Source of the DNA: CAYJAD01 sp964368075 | GTDB taxonomy: Bacteria; Desulfobacterota; Desulfovibrionia; Desulfovibrionales; Desulfovibrionaceae | Length of the DNA: 64,000 nt | Assembly: GCA_964368075.1 (NCBI GenBank) | Contig: CAYJAD010000002.1 | Coordinates: 1-64,000, forward strand | Reading direction: 5' to 3' | In this document: piece by piece, positions 8,368 to 15,921 of the stretch | How the letters are laid out: each line of letters begins with the position of its first letter | Position numbering within the stretch: the stretch's first letter is position 1 | Notes under the pieces: generated by a model | What the model was told of the DNA's origin: nothing | The model's input: only the letters and a program-made list of their open reading frames with translations | Database searches by the model: none | Position numbers and translations under genes: made by a program

Positions 8368-8979
8368 TTACCATACGTTAGTATGGATGCGCTCCGGCTT
8401 AAAGTAATCCTTGGGTGCTGGCTGTTTCTTGGGGTGCCCTATAACGACAAAGGCTACAGGAATAATATTGTCCGGCAAAGTAAATACTTTTCTGTAGCTG
8501 GCTACGAAATCTTCATTGGGATAAACGCTAGTCCATACGGCACCTAACCCCAAACTGTGTGCCATAAGTAGCATGTTTTGTGTGGCACAACACACGCTTT
8601 GCACGGCAAAACCCTTTAATTTTTCATAATCGCGGTTAAAGCAGGTTAAAATTCCCAAGGGGGCTTTTTTGGCCATATTTACAGCTTTTTTCACCTGAGC
8701 AACTTCTTCTAATTTGCCCTTGTCGGTGACAACTAAAAACTCCCAAGGTTGATTATTACCAGCGCTGGGGGCTTGCATGGCTGCTTTAAGCAATAGGTCA
8801 ATATGTTCTTGCGATACTGGGGCTTCCGTATAAGAGCGCACGCTTCGACGTGTAAAAATTGCGTCTGCTACGCTCATGGTGCTCTTTGTTTGGGCAAGTA
8901 GGGGGGTGGCCTGCAAGGAAAGACTGCCAGCTGCAGCTACAAGGGTAGAGGCTTTTAAAAAATTTCTTCGGGATAACAT
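8368..8979 (-). CDS. Tat-exported nitroreductase family protein
   Basis: A 203-residue FMN-dependent nitroreductase-fold protein. The start at 8979 (AAGGAGAT upstream) gives an N-terminus with a twin-arginine motif, SRRNFLKA, then a hydrophobic region ending LLAQ at about residue 30; it is therefore likely exported folded, with its flavin, to the periplasm. FTRRSVRSYTEAPVS, MQAPSAGNNQPWEF and GLGAVWTSVYP are the FMN-site signatures of the family. The substrate is unknown. The divergent neighbour is an HxlR-type regulator, and a 14-bp palindrome lies between them, so redox- or quinone-responsive control is plausible. It is one of three nitroreductases in this window and the only one with an export signal. 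Confidence 0.9.
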   Translation of the reverse strand: MLSRRNFLKASTLVAAAGSLSLQATPLLAQTKSTMSVADAIFTRRSVRSYTEAPVSQEHIDLLLKAAMQAPSAGNNQPWEFLVVTDKGKLEEVAQVKKAVNMAKKAPLGILTCFNRDYEKLKGFAVQSVCCATQNMLLMAHSLGLGAVWTSVYPNEDFVASYRKVFTLPDNIIPVAFVVIGHPKKQPAPKDYFKPERIHTNVW

Positions 8980-9081
8980 AAAAATCTCCTTGAGTAAAAA
9001 TATGTGGGGATATATAAGAATATACGTATTTGCCAATAAGATGTGCTTTTGTTAAATTATATAAAATCGTATGGCAAGTAC

Positions 9082-9095
9082 GGACAAATTTGTCC
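9082..9095. promoter_or_regulatory. Candidate HxlR operator, perfect 14-bp palindrome
   Basis: GGACAAATTTGTCC is a perfect palindrome in the 353-bp divergent region between the Tat-nitroreductase (start 8979) and the HxlR gene (start 9333). A TATAAT reading toward the nitroreductase lies at 9056-9061. It is a plausible regulator site; the rest of 8980-9332 shows nothing else I can name. Confidence 0.45.
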
Positions 9096-9332
9096 TTGAT
9101 TGAAAAAATATTATATAAAGAGCATGCTGTGTATACGAGATAATACGGGCGCAACGTTTGCTATTTTTTGAAAATCAATGAAAATCATAATTGAAGTGGT
9201 GGAGGTTGAGCGCTGTGCGCTGTATGTAGCAGTTTGATTTTGGAAGAATTTTTATGGACAGCTCTTTGCTGATTAAAATATGTAAAAGGCATTTTAATAG
9301 GTAGTGGTGTTACTTGCTTATAAGGGGGCAAA

Positions 9333-9674
9333 ATGCAAAAAACCTTTAATTGCAGCATGGAATTAACGCTAGATCTTATAGGCGGTAAATGGAAACCTAT
9401 TTTGATATACTATATTGGTACTCAAGGTGTCACGCGCTATGGAGAATTAAAGCGCATGATTCCTTCCATAAGCGAGCGAGTTCTTTCAAGGGAATTACGC
9501 GCTTTGGAAAAGTCTCATATCATAAAAAGAAAAGTCTATGATGAAAAAGTCTTGCGTGTGGAATATTCTCTTACTGAGGTGGGTAATGATGTTTTGCCTG
9601 TGTTACACTCTTTAACTCAATGGGGGCAGCGCTATAACAAAATGTTTAGTTATGCTGAAATAACTTTAGAATAA
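9333..9674 (+). CDS. HxlR-family winged-helix transcriptional regulator
   Basis: A 113-residue protein with the HxlR signature: LIGGKWKPILIYYI near residue 15, the recognition helix region PSISERVLSRELRALE, then the wing EKVLRVEYSLTEVG and a C-terminal TQWGQRY. Cys6 (FNCSMELTLD) is in the position used as a redox or electrophile sensor in YodB/HypR-type members, which often control nitroreductases and azoreductases. It has a strong GGGGG binding site. It is divergent from the Tat-nitroreductase and points toward a radical SAM gene and a second nitroreductase, so it may control either side. Confidence 0.9.
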   Translation: MQKTFNCSMELTLDLIGGKWKPILIYYIGTQGVTRYGELKRMIPSISERVLSRELRALEKSHIIKRKVYDEKVLRVEYSLTEVGNDVLPVLHSLTQWGQRYNKMFSYAEITLE

Positions 9675-9844
9675 GAGCCTTTGTAGCAGTTTTTTATTTT
9701 TAACAAATATATTCACGCAGAAAATTTTAAGTGGCTAGGCGCGCATTTGAGTGCGTAATTTTTTATACTGACAAAATTATCCGTAATTGCTTCTTCTTTG
9801 GTCATGCCTATATACAGTGCATACCATCATATTGGAGATGAATT

Positions 9845-10720
9845 ATGCATTACACTGGTCAAGTTTACAGACACCCCATAGAAGCCCATACGCACTTACT
9901 AGAAGTAACTGCAGGCTGTTCACATAATAAATGCTCTTTTTGTACCATGTATCAAGAAACACCTTTTAGCGTGTCGCCTTTAGCGCATGTAGAAGAAGAC
10001 TTACAAGAACTTAAATCCATAGGGCGCCCCATAACACGCATTTTTTTAGTAAATGGCGAACCCTTCGTTTTGCCCACAGCAAAGCTGGTAAAAATTGGGG
10101 AGCTTATACAAACCTACTTTCCTGAAATAGAAACTATTACCTGTTATGCTTCTATTAAAGGTTTAAAAAATAAGACCTTGGATGACTTGAAAAAGCTTCG
10201 CAAATTGAAATTCAATGAATTGCATATTGGTTTAGAGTCGGCCTTTGATCCGGCGCTTGCTCAAATGAATAAAGGGTTCACATCTAAAGAGGCTTATGAA
10301 AATATAGCAAAGCTGTCGCAGGCCGGTATAGCCTGGGATGCCATTGTCATGACGGGCGTTGCAGGAAAAGGGCATGGGCACATTCATATTGAAGAAACAG
10401 CTAAATTGTTGAATGCCTATCCCCCATATTTGCTTTCACTTATGACCACGTCAGTATCTCAGGGAACACCGCTTGAAAAAATGCGTGATTCCGGCCAATT
10501 TGTTGAATGCACAGAAAGAGAAAAAATTGAAGAAGAAATTCTATTGTTAAAGAAAATTACCTTTGATGATGCCTATTTTTTTGGTGCACATAATTATAAT
10601 TTAATACCTATAAATGGGCATTTGTCTAAAAAAGATGAAATCATTAAAGCCATGGAGGATTATATACCTCAAATGGACGCTGCTCTTTTGGATGGAGTTA
10701 TGCCTAGGGCTAATATTTAG
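9845..10720 (+). CDS. Radical SAM protein
   Basis: A 291-residue radical SAM enzyme with an unusual cluster motif, GCSHNKCSFCTMY: C-x4-C-x2-C rather than the canonical C-x3-C-x2-C (first Cys about residue 25). The spacing recurs in a known uncharacterised radical SAM group with GCSHNKC, so it is not a sequencing slip. The partial TIM-barrel strands are visible (FLVNGEPF, ITCYASIKGL, ELHIGLES, DAIVMTGVAGKGHGH). There is no B12 or SPASM domain, and the substrate is unknown. GGAG lies 8 nt before the start. It is followed by a nitroreductase 144 nt downstream. Confidence 0.85.
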   Translation: MHYTGQVYRHPIEAHTHLLEVTAGCSHNKCSFCTMYQETPFSVSPLAHVEEDLQELKSIGRPITRIFLVNGEPFVLPTAKLVKIGELIQTYFPEIETITCYASIKGLKNKTLDDLKKLRKLKFNELHIGLESAFDPALAQMNKGFTSKEAYENIAKLSQAGIAWDAIVMTGVAGKGHGHIHIEETAKLLNAYPPYLLSLMTTSVSQGTPLEKMRDSGQFVECTEREKIEEEILLLKKITFDDAYFFGAHNYNLIPINGHLSKKDEIIKAMEDYIPQMDAALLDGVMPRANI

Positions 10721-10864
10721 CAGGGCACAAGACAAAGAAGTGAAGTTGTAAGAATTTTACACAATAAATTGCTCAGAGATTTTGATTTTTAGAGTTTAAA
10801 AATTGAAATGCTTTGGAAAACTGAGCCTGTAACAATTTTACCAAGTTTTATGAAGGAGAAGAAC

Positions 10865-11425
10865 ATGACAAATATGCAAGGTGTGGAACTGTTAAAAGGT
10901 CGTCGCAGTGTGCGCGCGTATAAAGATGAAATAGTAAGTAAAGAAGTTATGAATAATATTATGGAGGCCGCAAAATTTGCACCCTCTTGGGCTAATTATC
11001 AAATTGCCCGTTATACTTTCATAACTAACCCTGAAAAAATTTCACAACTTATTACTGATGGAGTGAATGATTTCGCCTATAATATTCAAACACTTAAAAA
11101 AGCAAAAAATGTAGCTATACTAAGTTTTGTAAAAGGTAAAAGTGGCAAGTTAGATCCGGAAAAAAACGAATTTGCTACCAATAAAGCAGGCGTGTGGGAA
11201 GTTTTTGATGCCGGTATTGCTTGCCAAACCTTTTGCCTTGCTGCTCATGCCTACGGTGTAGGAACATGCATTATGGGTGTTATTAATGATGTAGAGTTGG
11301 CTAAAATTGCCGGCCTGTCTGAAGAAGAAACTGTAGCCGCACTTATTGTGTACGGCTATCCTGAAGGGGAAACTTCCGCCACACCACGAAAAGGTGTTGA
11401 TGAAATAGTGCGCTTTATTGATTAA
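10865..11425 (+). CDS. Nitroreductase family protein (cytoplasmic)
   Basis: A 186-residue FMN-binding nitroreductase-fold protein. The start at 10865 (MTNMQGVELL) was chosen for AAGGAG 7 nt upstream; the open frame extends 19 codons further. Family motifs are LLKGRRSVRAYKDEIV (FMN phosphate contact), EAAKFAPSWANYQIARYTFI, where family members more often have PSA-N-Q-P, and AYGVGTCIMGVIND. No export signal is present. It probably reduces nitroaromatics, quinones or enones using NAD(P)H; the true substrate is unknown. It follows the radical SAM gene on the same strand and is closed by hairpins. Confidence 0.88.
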   Translation: MTNMQGVELLKGRRSVRAYKDEIVSKEVMNNIMEAAKFAPSWANYQIARYTFITNPEKISQLITDGVNDFAYNIQTLKKAKNVAILSFVKGKSGKLDPEKNEFATNKAGVWEVFDAGIACQTFCLAAHAYGVGTCIMGVINDVELAKIAGLSEEETVAALIVYGYPEGETSATPRKGVDEIVRFID

Positions 11426-11436
11426 TATGTGTAACT

Positions 11437-11465
11437 AAGTATGTTCCTTACAGGAAAACATACTT
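11437..11465 (+). terminator. Hairpin after nitroreductase
   Basis: AAGTATGTTCC pairs with GGAAAACATACTT (one bulge) 11 nt after the stop. There is no T-run directly after it; it may be a weak terminator. Confidence 0.4.
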
Positions 11466-11539
11466 TGCGTGACTAAAAACAAGAGCTTTCAGAGAGTACC
11501 GTTGGCTTTGCTTTTTTCGCGCTTTTCACCTTTTTATAT

Positions 11540-11591
11540 GGCACCCGGTCAAAGGAGAGGCTCATCCTCCCTTTGGCTGAGGTGCCTTTTT
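11540..11591 (+). terminator. Intrinsic terminator
   Basis: A long branched stem (outer GGCACC/GGTGCC, inner CAAAGGAGAGG/CCTCCCTTTGG) is followed by TTTTT. It lies in the 413-bp gap (11426-11838) before the DMT transporter. I see no real gene in that gap; a 77-codon frame there lacks coding character. Confidence 0.65.
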
Positions 11592-11838
11592 ACGGATTTG
11601 GTTAGATTTAAGCTGCAACATGCCATTAGAATCTGTCACATAAACGCTTTTTTAAGGCCTCTGCGCAATTCATTACGTGTGACAAAAAAAGAGCTTCCTT
11701 AGCTTATGGAGCGTGTGTTATATTTCCTGCCTGTTTCAAGAGGCTCTAGCTTTGCTTGTGCGATTAAGTCAAGCTCATTTTATTTACTGACGCTTGCTTT
11801 CAATTCTAAGTTTAAATAGTTTAAGGAAAATGTTAGGT

Positions 11839-12738
11839 ATGAATGTAGCACTTACTTACGGTATATTCTCAGCCTTGTTTTTCTCTCTTACCTTCATACT
11901 TAACAGAAGTATGCATTTGGATGGAGGGTATTGGCTTTGGTCTGCTATTTTGCGTTATGTATATATGTTACCCGTTTTGTGGTTTGTCTTATATAGGCGC
12001 AAGCAAGTGCAGTCTGCCTATGCCGCAACAAAAACGCATAAGAGCTTTTGGCTGTTGTGGAGTACGGTGGGCTTCGGGCTTTTTTATGCGCCGCTTACTT
12101 TAGCAGCAGCTTACGGTTCCTCATGGCTTATAGCCGCTACTTGGCAAATAACCATTGTGGCTGGCGTACTTTTATCGCCTTTGTTTGGGCAAAAAATTCC
12201 ACTTCGCACCTTAGCTATTTCTTGTATGATTGTTACTGGTGTCTTCATAATGCAAATAAAGAATATGCATTACGATAACCGTGCCATGCTTATGACCATA
12301 ATTCCCATGCTTGTGGCGGCCTTTGCCTATCCCCTTGGTAATAGAAAAACTATGCAACGGTGTCCTGCATCCATGAATGCTTTGCAAAGAGTCTTCATTA
12401 TGACGCTATATAGTATGCCTTTTTGGGGGCTTTGCGCTGTGTACGCTTTTTTTCAAAGTGGTTTCCCTAGTTTTGAGCAACATATACTTTCCTTTGTGGT
12501 GGCACTCAGTTCAGGTGTTATAGCGACGTATCTTTTTTTTGCGGCAACAGAGATGGTAAAGAACAATGCCAAACAACTTGCCGTTGTTGAGGCAACACAA
12601 TCTGGTGAAGTTATTTTCACCTTTTTGGGGGGAATTCTCTTTTTAGGTGATGCGCTGCCTAATTACATGGAATTGTATGGTGTGGCGCTTATTGTCTTGG
12701 GTATGGTTATACATAGCGTAACTGCCAAAACACGTTAA
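11839..12738 (+). CDS. DMT/EmrE-type multidrug resistance efflux transporter family protein
   Basis: About 299 residues with nine to ten hydrophobic segments, in the drug/metabolite transporter superfamily (putative multidrug efflux group). The N-terminal motif ALTYGIFSALFFSLTFILNR and the C-terminal half EATQSGEVIFTFLGGILFLG show the two-repeat EamA-like plan. It is an inner-membrane exporter whose substrate cannot be read from sequence. The start is uncertain: AAGGA lies 11 nt before the ATG at 11839 and 3-4 nt before one at 11830. Its placement after redox genes suggests export of a toxic or metabolic compound, but that is inference. Confidence 0.8.
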   Translation: MNVALTYGIFSALFFSLTFILNRSMHLDGGYWLWSAILRYVYMLPVLWFVLYRRKQVQSAYAATKTHKSFWLLWSTVGFGLFYAPLTLAAAYGSSWLIAATWQITIVAGVLLSPLFGQKIPLRTLAISCMIVTGVFIMQIKNMHYDNRAMLMTIIPMLVAAFAYPLGNRKTMQRCPASMNALQRVFIMTLYSMPFWGLCAVYAFFQSGFPSFEQHILSFVVALSSGVIATYLFFAATEMVKNNAKQLAVVEATQSGEVIFTFLGGILFLGDALPNYMELYGVALIVLGMVIHSVTAKTR

Positions 12739-12766
12739 GGAAATTTTGATTACATGCTTTTCGCTT

Positions 12767-12806
12767 TCTAGCGACCTTAGAGCAAGAAAGCTTAAAGGTC
12801 GCTAGA
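12767..12806 (+). terminator. Intrinsic terminator of DMT transporter gene
   Basis: A 12-bp perfect stem (TCTAGCGACCTT and its complement) begins 29 nt after the stop, followed by GGCGTATTTTTATA. Confidence 0.65.
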
Positions 12807-12866
12807 GGCGTATTTTTATAAAAATACTGTGTAACGAAGATGTTTCGTAAGAAGTGTAATGGCTTC

Positions 12867-13208
12867 TTAGTCAAGGGCTTTGCGTACAAATTCGGATTTC
12901 AGCCCCATTTTGCCAATACCTGGTATCTTGCAATCAATGTCATGGTCGCCGTCCACCAAGCGGATATTTTTTACTTTGGTACCCACTTTTACCACGGCTG
13001 AGGCACCTTTTACTTTTAAATCTTTGATGACGGTAACGGTATCTCCATCTTGTAATACAGTACCACTGGCGTCACGAACAACGGCGCCTTTGTCATTTTC
13101 TGTATCCTGTTGGTTCCATTCATGGGCGCATTCTGGACAAATAAAAAGGCTGCCATCTTCGTAAACGTAGGGTGATTGACACTTGGGGCAGGGAGGTAGT
13201 GTGCTCAT
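12867..13208 (-). CDS. yjdM: YjdM/PhnA-family zinc-ribbon protein
   Basis: A 113-residue protein with an N-terminal zinc ribbon (PCPKCQSPYVYEDGSLFICPECAHEW, two CxxC pairs) and the C-terminal YjdM domain (GDTVTVIKDLKVKGAS, VKNIRLVDGDHDIDCKI, GLKSEFVRK). It is widespread and historically called PhnA, though it is not a phosphonoacetate hydrolase; its true function is unknown. The start at 13208 (MSTLPPCP) is preceded by AAGAGAAG. The longer open frame upstream is unsupported. It stands alone, convergent with the DMT transporter. Confidence 0.9.
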   Translation of the reverse strand: MSTLPPCPKCQSPYVYEDGSLFICPECAHEWNQQDTENDKGAVVRDASGTVLQDGDTVTVIKDLKVKGASAVVKVGTKVKNIRLVDGDHDIDCKIPGIGKMGLKSEFVRKALD

Positions 13209-13410
13209 AGTCTTCTCTTGGTTTGTGGGTTGAATAACGGTATGTTTGCACAGAATATTTTTTATTAAGATACAGTATTTTTGAAAACGCATAAAAATCT
13301 TTATCAGAAAAACTGTGCAGAGGGGGTATAACATGGCAAGCTAGCAAAAGCCAAGCCTAAAAAATAGGTCGGTAAAAAGCAAATTCTTTTGAAAATTAAC
13401 ACCTAGTTAA

Positions 13411-13502
13411 TGTTGAAAAACGCATTTTCACGTATTTCTCAGAAAGGCACGCCCACTCCCAATGCCCCTTTGGGGTCGCCAGAAGTGAATTCTGGATCAT
13501 TT
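13411..13502. repeat. Dispersed ~90-bp structured repeat, copy B
   Basis: The partner of the copy at 323-411, with the same 18-nt core at 13441-13458. The mini-hairpins are kept with compensating differences (CCAGAA/TTCTGG here, TTAGAA/TTCTGG there). It lies just past the stop of the 13514-13861 gene and occupies most of the 305-bp gap after yjdM. Confidence 0.6.
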
Positions 13503-13513
13503 TTCTGTGACGA

Positions 13514-13861
13514 CTATTTATGAGAGCACGCATAATCAAGCACAGCGTTCAACGGGGCTGAGCTTTTAATCAGCTTTGTGCCTTCTATGCGATAGCGTGT
13601 TAAAACCCAAGCTTCCAAATCAATATAGTCTACTTTTCCTTGACTTTTCGGCGTAAGATGTTGCTCTAAAAGTGGCAATAGGCTGTCTATATCAAAATAA
13701 ATGCCCTCATAGGCAAGGCGTAACATGTCTTTTTCAAATTCTAGCATTTCTGCTTGTTCCATATGCTCTGAAGGGGGAAAGCAAGAACGCAAGTCTTCCA
13801 TGATGCTATGCTGCACAGGCCAAACATGACCATACATTTTTATAAGAATTTCTTGTGCCAT
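13514..13861 (-). CDS. Small protein of unknown function
   Basis: A 115-residue acidic protein with no signal peptide or membrane segment, rich in Glu, Leu and Met. The centre (EMLEFEKDMLRLAYEGIYFDIDSLLPLLEQHL) looks helical, and DYIDLEAWVLTRYRIEG follows. I do not recognise the family. It follows the TPR protein by 18 nt and is likely in an operon with it and the lipoprotein upstream. The dispersed repeat at 13411-13502 lies just after its stop. Confidence 0.7.
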   Translation of the reverse strand: MAQEILIKMYGHVWPVQHSIMEDLRSCFPPSEHMEQAEMLEFEKDMLRLAYEGIYFDIDSLLPLLEQHLTPKSQGKVDYIDLEAWVLTRYRIEGTKLIKSSAPLNAVLDYACSHK

Positions 13862-13879
13862 AGAACTGTGTGGTAAAGA

Positions 13880-14968
13880 TTAAGGAGTTTTGGGAAAGCA
13901 GTGACCTTGCTTTCGGGCCATGATTAAACCTTCGCATTGGCCGGTAGCACAAGCTTGAGTAAAATCATCACACATAAGAACAAATTCTTCCAGCATTAAA
14001 TACGCTGCGCCGCGCGCCATATGCCATGCGCTGGTGTTTGGCTGTAGGGTCAGGGCAGCGTCAAAATCTACTTTAGCTGTAGATGGTTGATGTAAGCGTA
14101 AATGGCCAAGGCCACGAATGTATAACGCTCTTGCTCGATTACTTTCTAAATTTAAAGCGTTATTGACGCTTTCTAAAGCTTGACGCACCTTATCTTGTTG
14201 CAATTGCACTTCACCAAGGCAAGCCCAAATAATGGCAAGCTTTGCATCTTTTTGTAAAGCTTTTCGTAAAATTTTTTCTGCCTCTTGTGGTTTAAGCCAT
14301 TGTTCTTGAAAAAACTCAAGCGCCGTATTTAAAATCCAAAGAGCTTCAAGGCGTTGTGCCAAGGGCTGTATTCTTTTTTGTAAGTCTTCTACTTGGTTTT
14401 CATGAAGTTGAGATTTTTTTGAAGTAAGCTCTTTGTATAATTCGCCGCTTTTTTGGGTGTTTTCTTGCAAAAGCTTGAGCCACTCTAAACGTAATTGCAA
14501 TAAGCTTTCTTGCTTAAGATAGGTGGTGATTTCTTTTTCTACTGCTGCTGTTTTAGGCCTAAGATGCACTTGCATGCTGGAGTTATGGGGGCCAGATAGC
14601 TTTTTTTCTGTAAAAATAGGTGTGTATAGTATAGAAATTAAAGCCAGTTGCATGGACTCATCTTTAATACCAAAAGCAAGGGCTTTGTGGCGAAGCAATT
14701 CTTTGTGTATACGTTGCAAAGCCAAGGTATAGGCGCGAGATTGCATGATTGTGCGTGTGGCTTCATTTTCTAAACGATTTCCGTAAGAAAAGAGCAAGGA
14801 AATATCCTGCGCTTGTGCCTTTGGCACTATAAAGCACAAGCAAAGTGCGCAGAAATAAAAAAAAGCCCTGTAAAAAACACACGATTTTTTACAAAGCTTT
14901 TTTTGTTTGGGTAAGGGCGTACGGTTTTGAGTGCGCCCCTCACATCCCAAGGAAAAAGGTGTCGTCAT
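13880..14968 (-). CDS. Exported TPR protein
   Basis: A 362-residue protein with a long basic leader (to about residue 32), a hydrophobic segment (residues 33-50) and a likely signal cleavage after AQAQ near residue 54. The C-terminal half contains at least three tetratricopeptide-like repeats (AIIWACLGEVQLQQDKVRQA, LESNRARALYIRGLGHLRLH, LQPNTSAWHMARGAAYLML), which mediate protein-protein contacts. The N-terminal half is coiled-coil-like and rich in Gln, Glu and Leu. It is probably periplasmic. The lipoprotein gene upstream is 6 nt away, so the pair is likely functionally linked, perhaps in an envelope complex; the role is unknown. Confidence 0.8.
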   Translation of the reverse strand: MTTPFSLGCEGRTQNRTPLPKQKKLCKKSCVFYRAFFYFCALCLCFIVPKAQAQDISLLFSYGNRLENEATRTIMQSRAYTLALQRIHKELLRHKALAFGIKDESMQLALISILYTPIFTEKKLSGPHNSSMQVHLRPKTAAVEKEITTYLKQESLLQLRLEWLKLLQENTQKSGELYKELTSKKSQLHENQVEDLQKRIQPLAQRLEALWILNTALEFFQEQWLKPQEAEKILRKALQKDAKLAIIWACLGEVQLQQDKVRQALESVNNALNLESNRARALYIRGLGHLRLHQPSTAKVDFDAALTLQPNTSAWHMARGAAYLMLEEFVLMCDDFTQACATGQCEGLIMARKQGHCFPKTP

Positions 14969-14974
14969 AACAAC

Positions 14975-15559
14975 CTAACGTCTCAGACCCATGAACTGAG
15001 CAATTTTATCTGCGCCGGGTCTAATAAGTTGCTGTACAGTGCTTTGTAACAGATGCGTGGCTGTGCCTGTGGAAATGATACCTGTTTCGCTTTGGCTAGC
15101 AGAAAGTGTTTCATTAAGTAAGGTACCCTGTGGGCCGTGCAAAGTAACAGAAGCTGTTATGGTAGCTCTGAGTTCTGCCAAAGAAGCTTCCGTTAAGCTG
15201 GCTTCGCTTACAATACCAGTAACAATATACGTAATGCCGGCAGCGCGCGCTTGTTGCACAGACGAGGCTATGGAAGCTTGTGCACCACGACGGCTTAAAG
15301 CGTCGGCAAAGGAACGACTTACCCAATCAGGCACAGCGACAGTGCTTTCAAAGCTTCCTTTGCTGCGTGTACCAAGACTTTGGGTGCTACGTTTATCTGT
15401 AAACATAACGACGGCTACACGGGGCGCATTGGGTGCTGGTAAAAGAGCAGCATCTTTGTCCGGGTAGGTAAGCGGAACCAAGTTGTTAGGGCCACAAGCC
15501 GCGCAGAAAAAGGCGAGGAGCATAAGTCCAAACATTTTACTGATGGTGTGAAATTTCAT
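14975..15559 (-). CDS. Predicted lipoprotein of unknown function
   Basis: A 194-residue protein with a lipoprotein signal peptide (residues 1-22) whose lipobox-like end is FFCAAC, with Cys22 as probable lipid anchor; a Cys at the -3 position is not ideal. The mature region (VAVVMFTDKRSTQSLGTRSK, ITYIVTGIVSEASLTE, TASVTLHGPQGTLLNETLSA) is reminiscent of YajG-like and other small outer-membrane lipoproteins of the type that bind envelope partners. I cannot assign a family with confidence. It starts a probable three-gene operon with the TPR protein and the 13514-13861 gene. Confidence 0.75.
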   Translation of the reverse strand: MKFHTISKMFGLMLLAFFCAACGPNNLVPLTYPDKDAALLPAPNAPRVAVVMFTDKRSTQSLGTRSKGSFESTVAVPDWVSRSFADALSRRGAQASIASSVQQARAAGITYIVTGIVSEASLTEASLAELRATITASVTLHGPQGTLLNETLSASQSETGIISTGTATHLLQSTVQQLIRPGADKIAQFMGLRR

Positions 15560-15921
15560 AAAACCTCCGAATTATAAGCATGTTAAGCGCTTTTTTATAA
15601 CTTTGATAAGATATTTTTTTAAAGACACTCTAAAGAACTTCTAGACTATATATACAATTGTCCTCATTGGCAATAAAATATTACACTTACATGTTGCAAA
15701 AGCTTCTGGACGCCTTGCCTTGATGTGTATACAATGGCAAACAGAGTTATTGTTTCAAAGTTTGTTGAAAAAATGTGCTTTTTTATTTAAGCGATACAAA
15801 TGCTATTACTTACACTTGTTTAGGCTGAGTAATGCCACTTTTTGTTTGCTTACAAAATGCACTCTTTTGGCAAACTGCCCAAAATCGACTTTTCAATAGG
15901 CTGTTAAGGAGAAATAAGCCC
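15560..15921. other. 362-bp AT-rich intergenic region
   Basis: The divergent region between the lipoprotein operon and serS presumably holds both promoters. I see no T-box-like element, RNA gene or strong hairpin. An AGGCTGTTA motif lies just before the serS ribosome binding site. Confidence 0.5.

Noticed and set aside
11540..11591. Riboswitch upstream of the DMT/EmrE-type transporter (guanidine or other class)
   Set aside because: The conserved nucleotides of guanidine, lysine or fluoride riboswitches are not present; a simple stem plus T-run explains it as a terminator.
11469..11702. 77-codon open frame before the DMT transporter
   Set aside because: It has no ribosome binding site, spans a strong terminator and has atypical basic composition.
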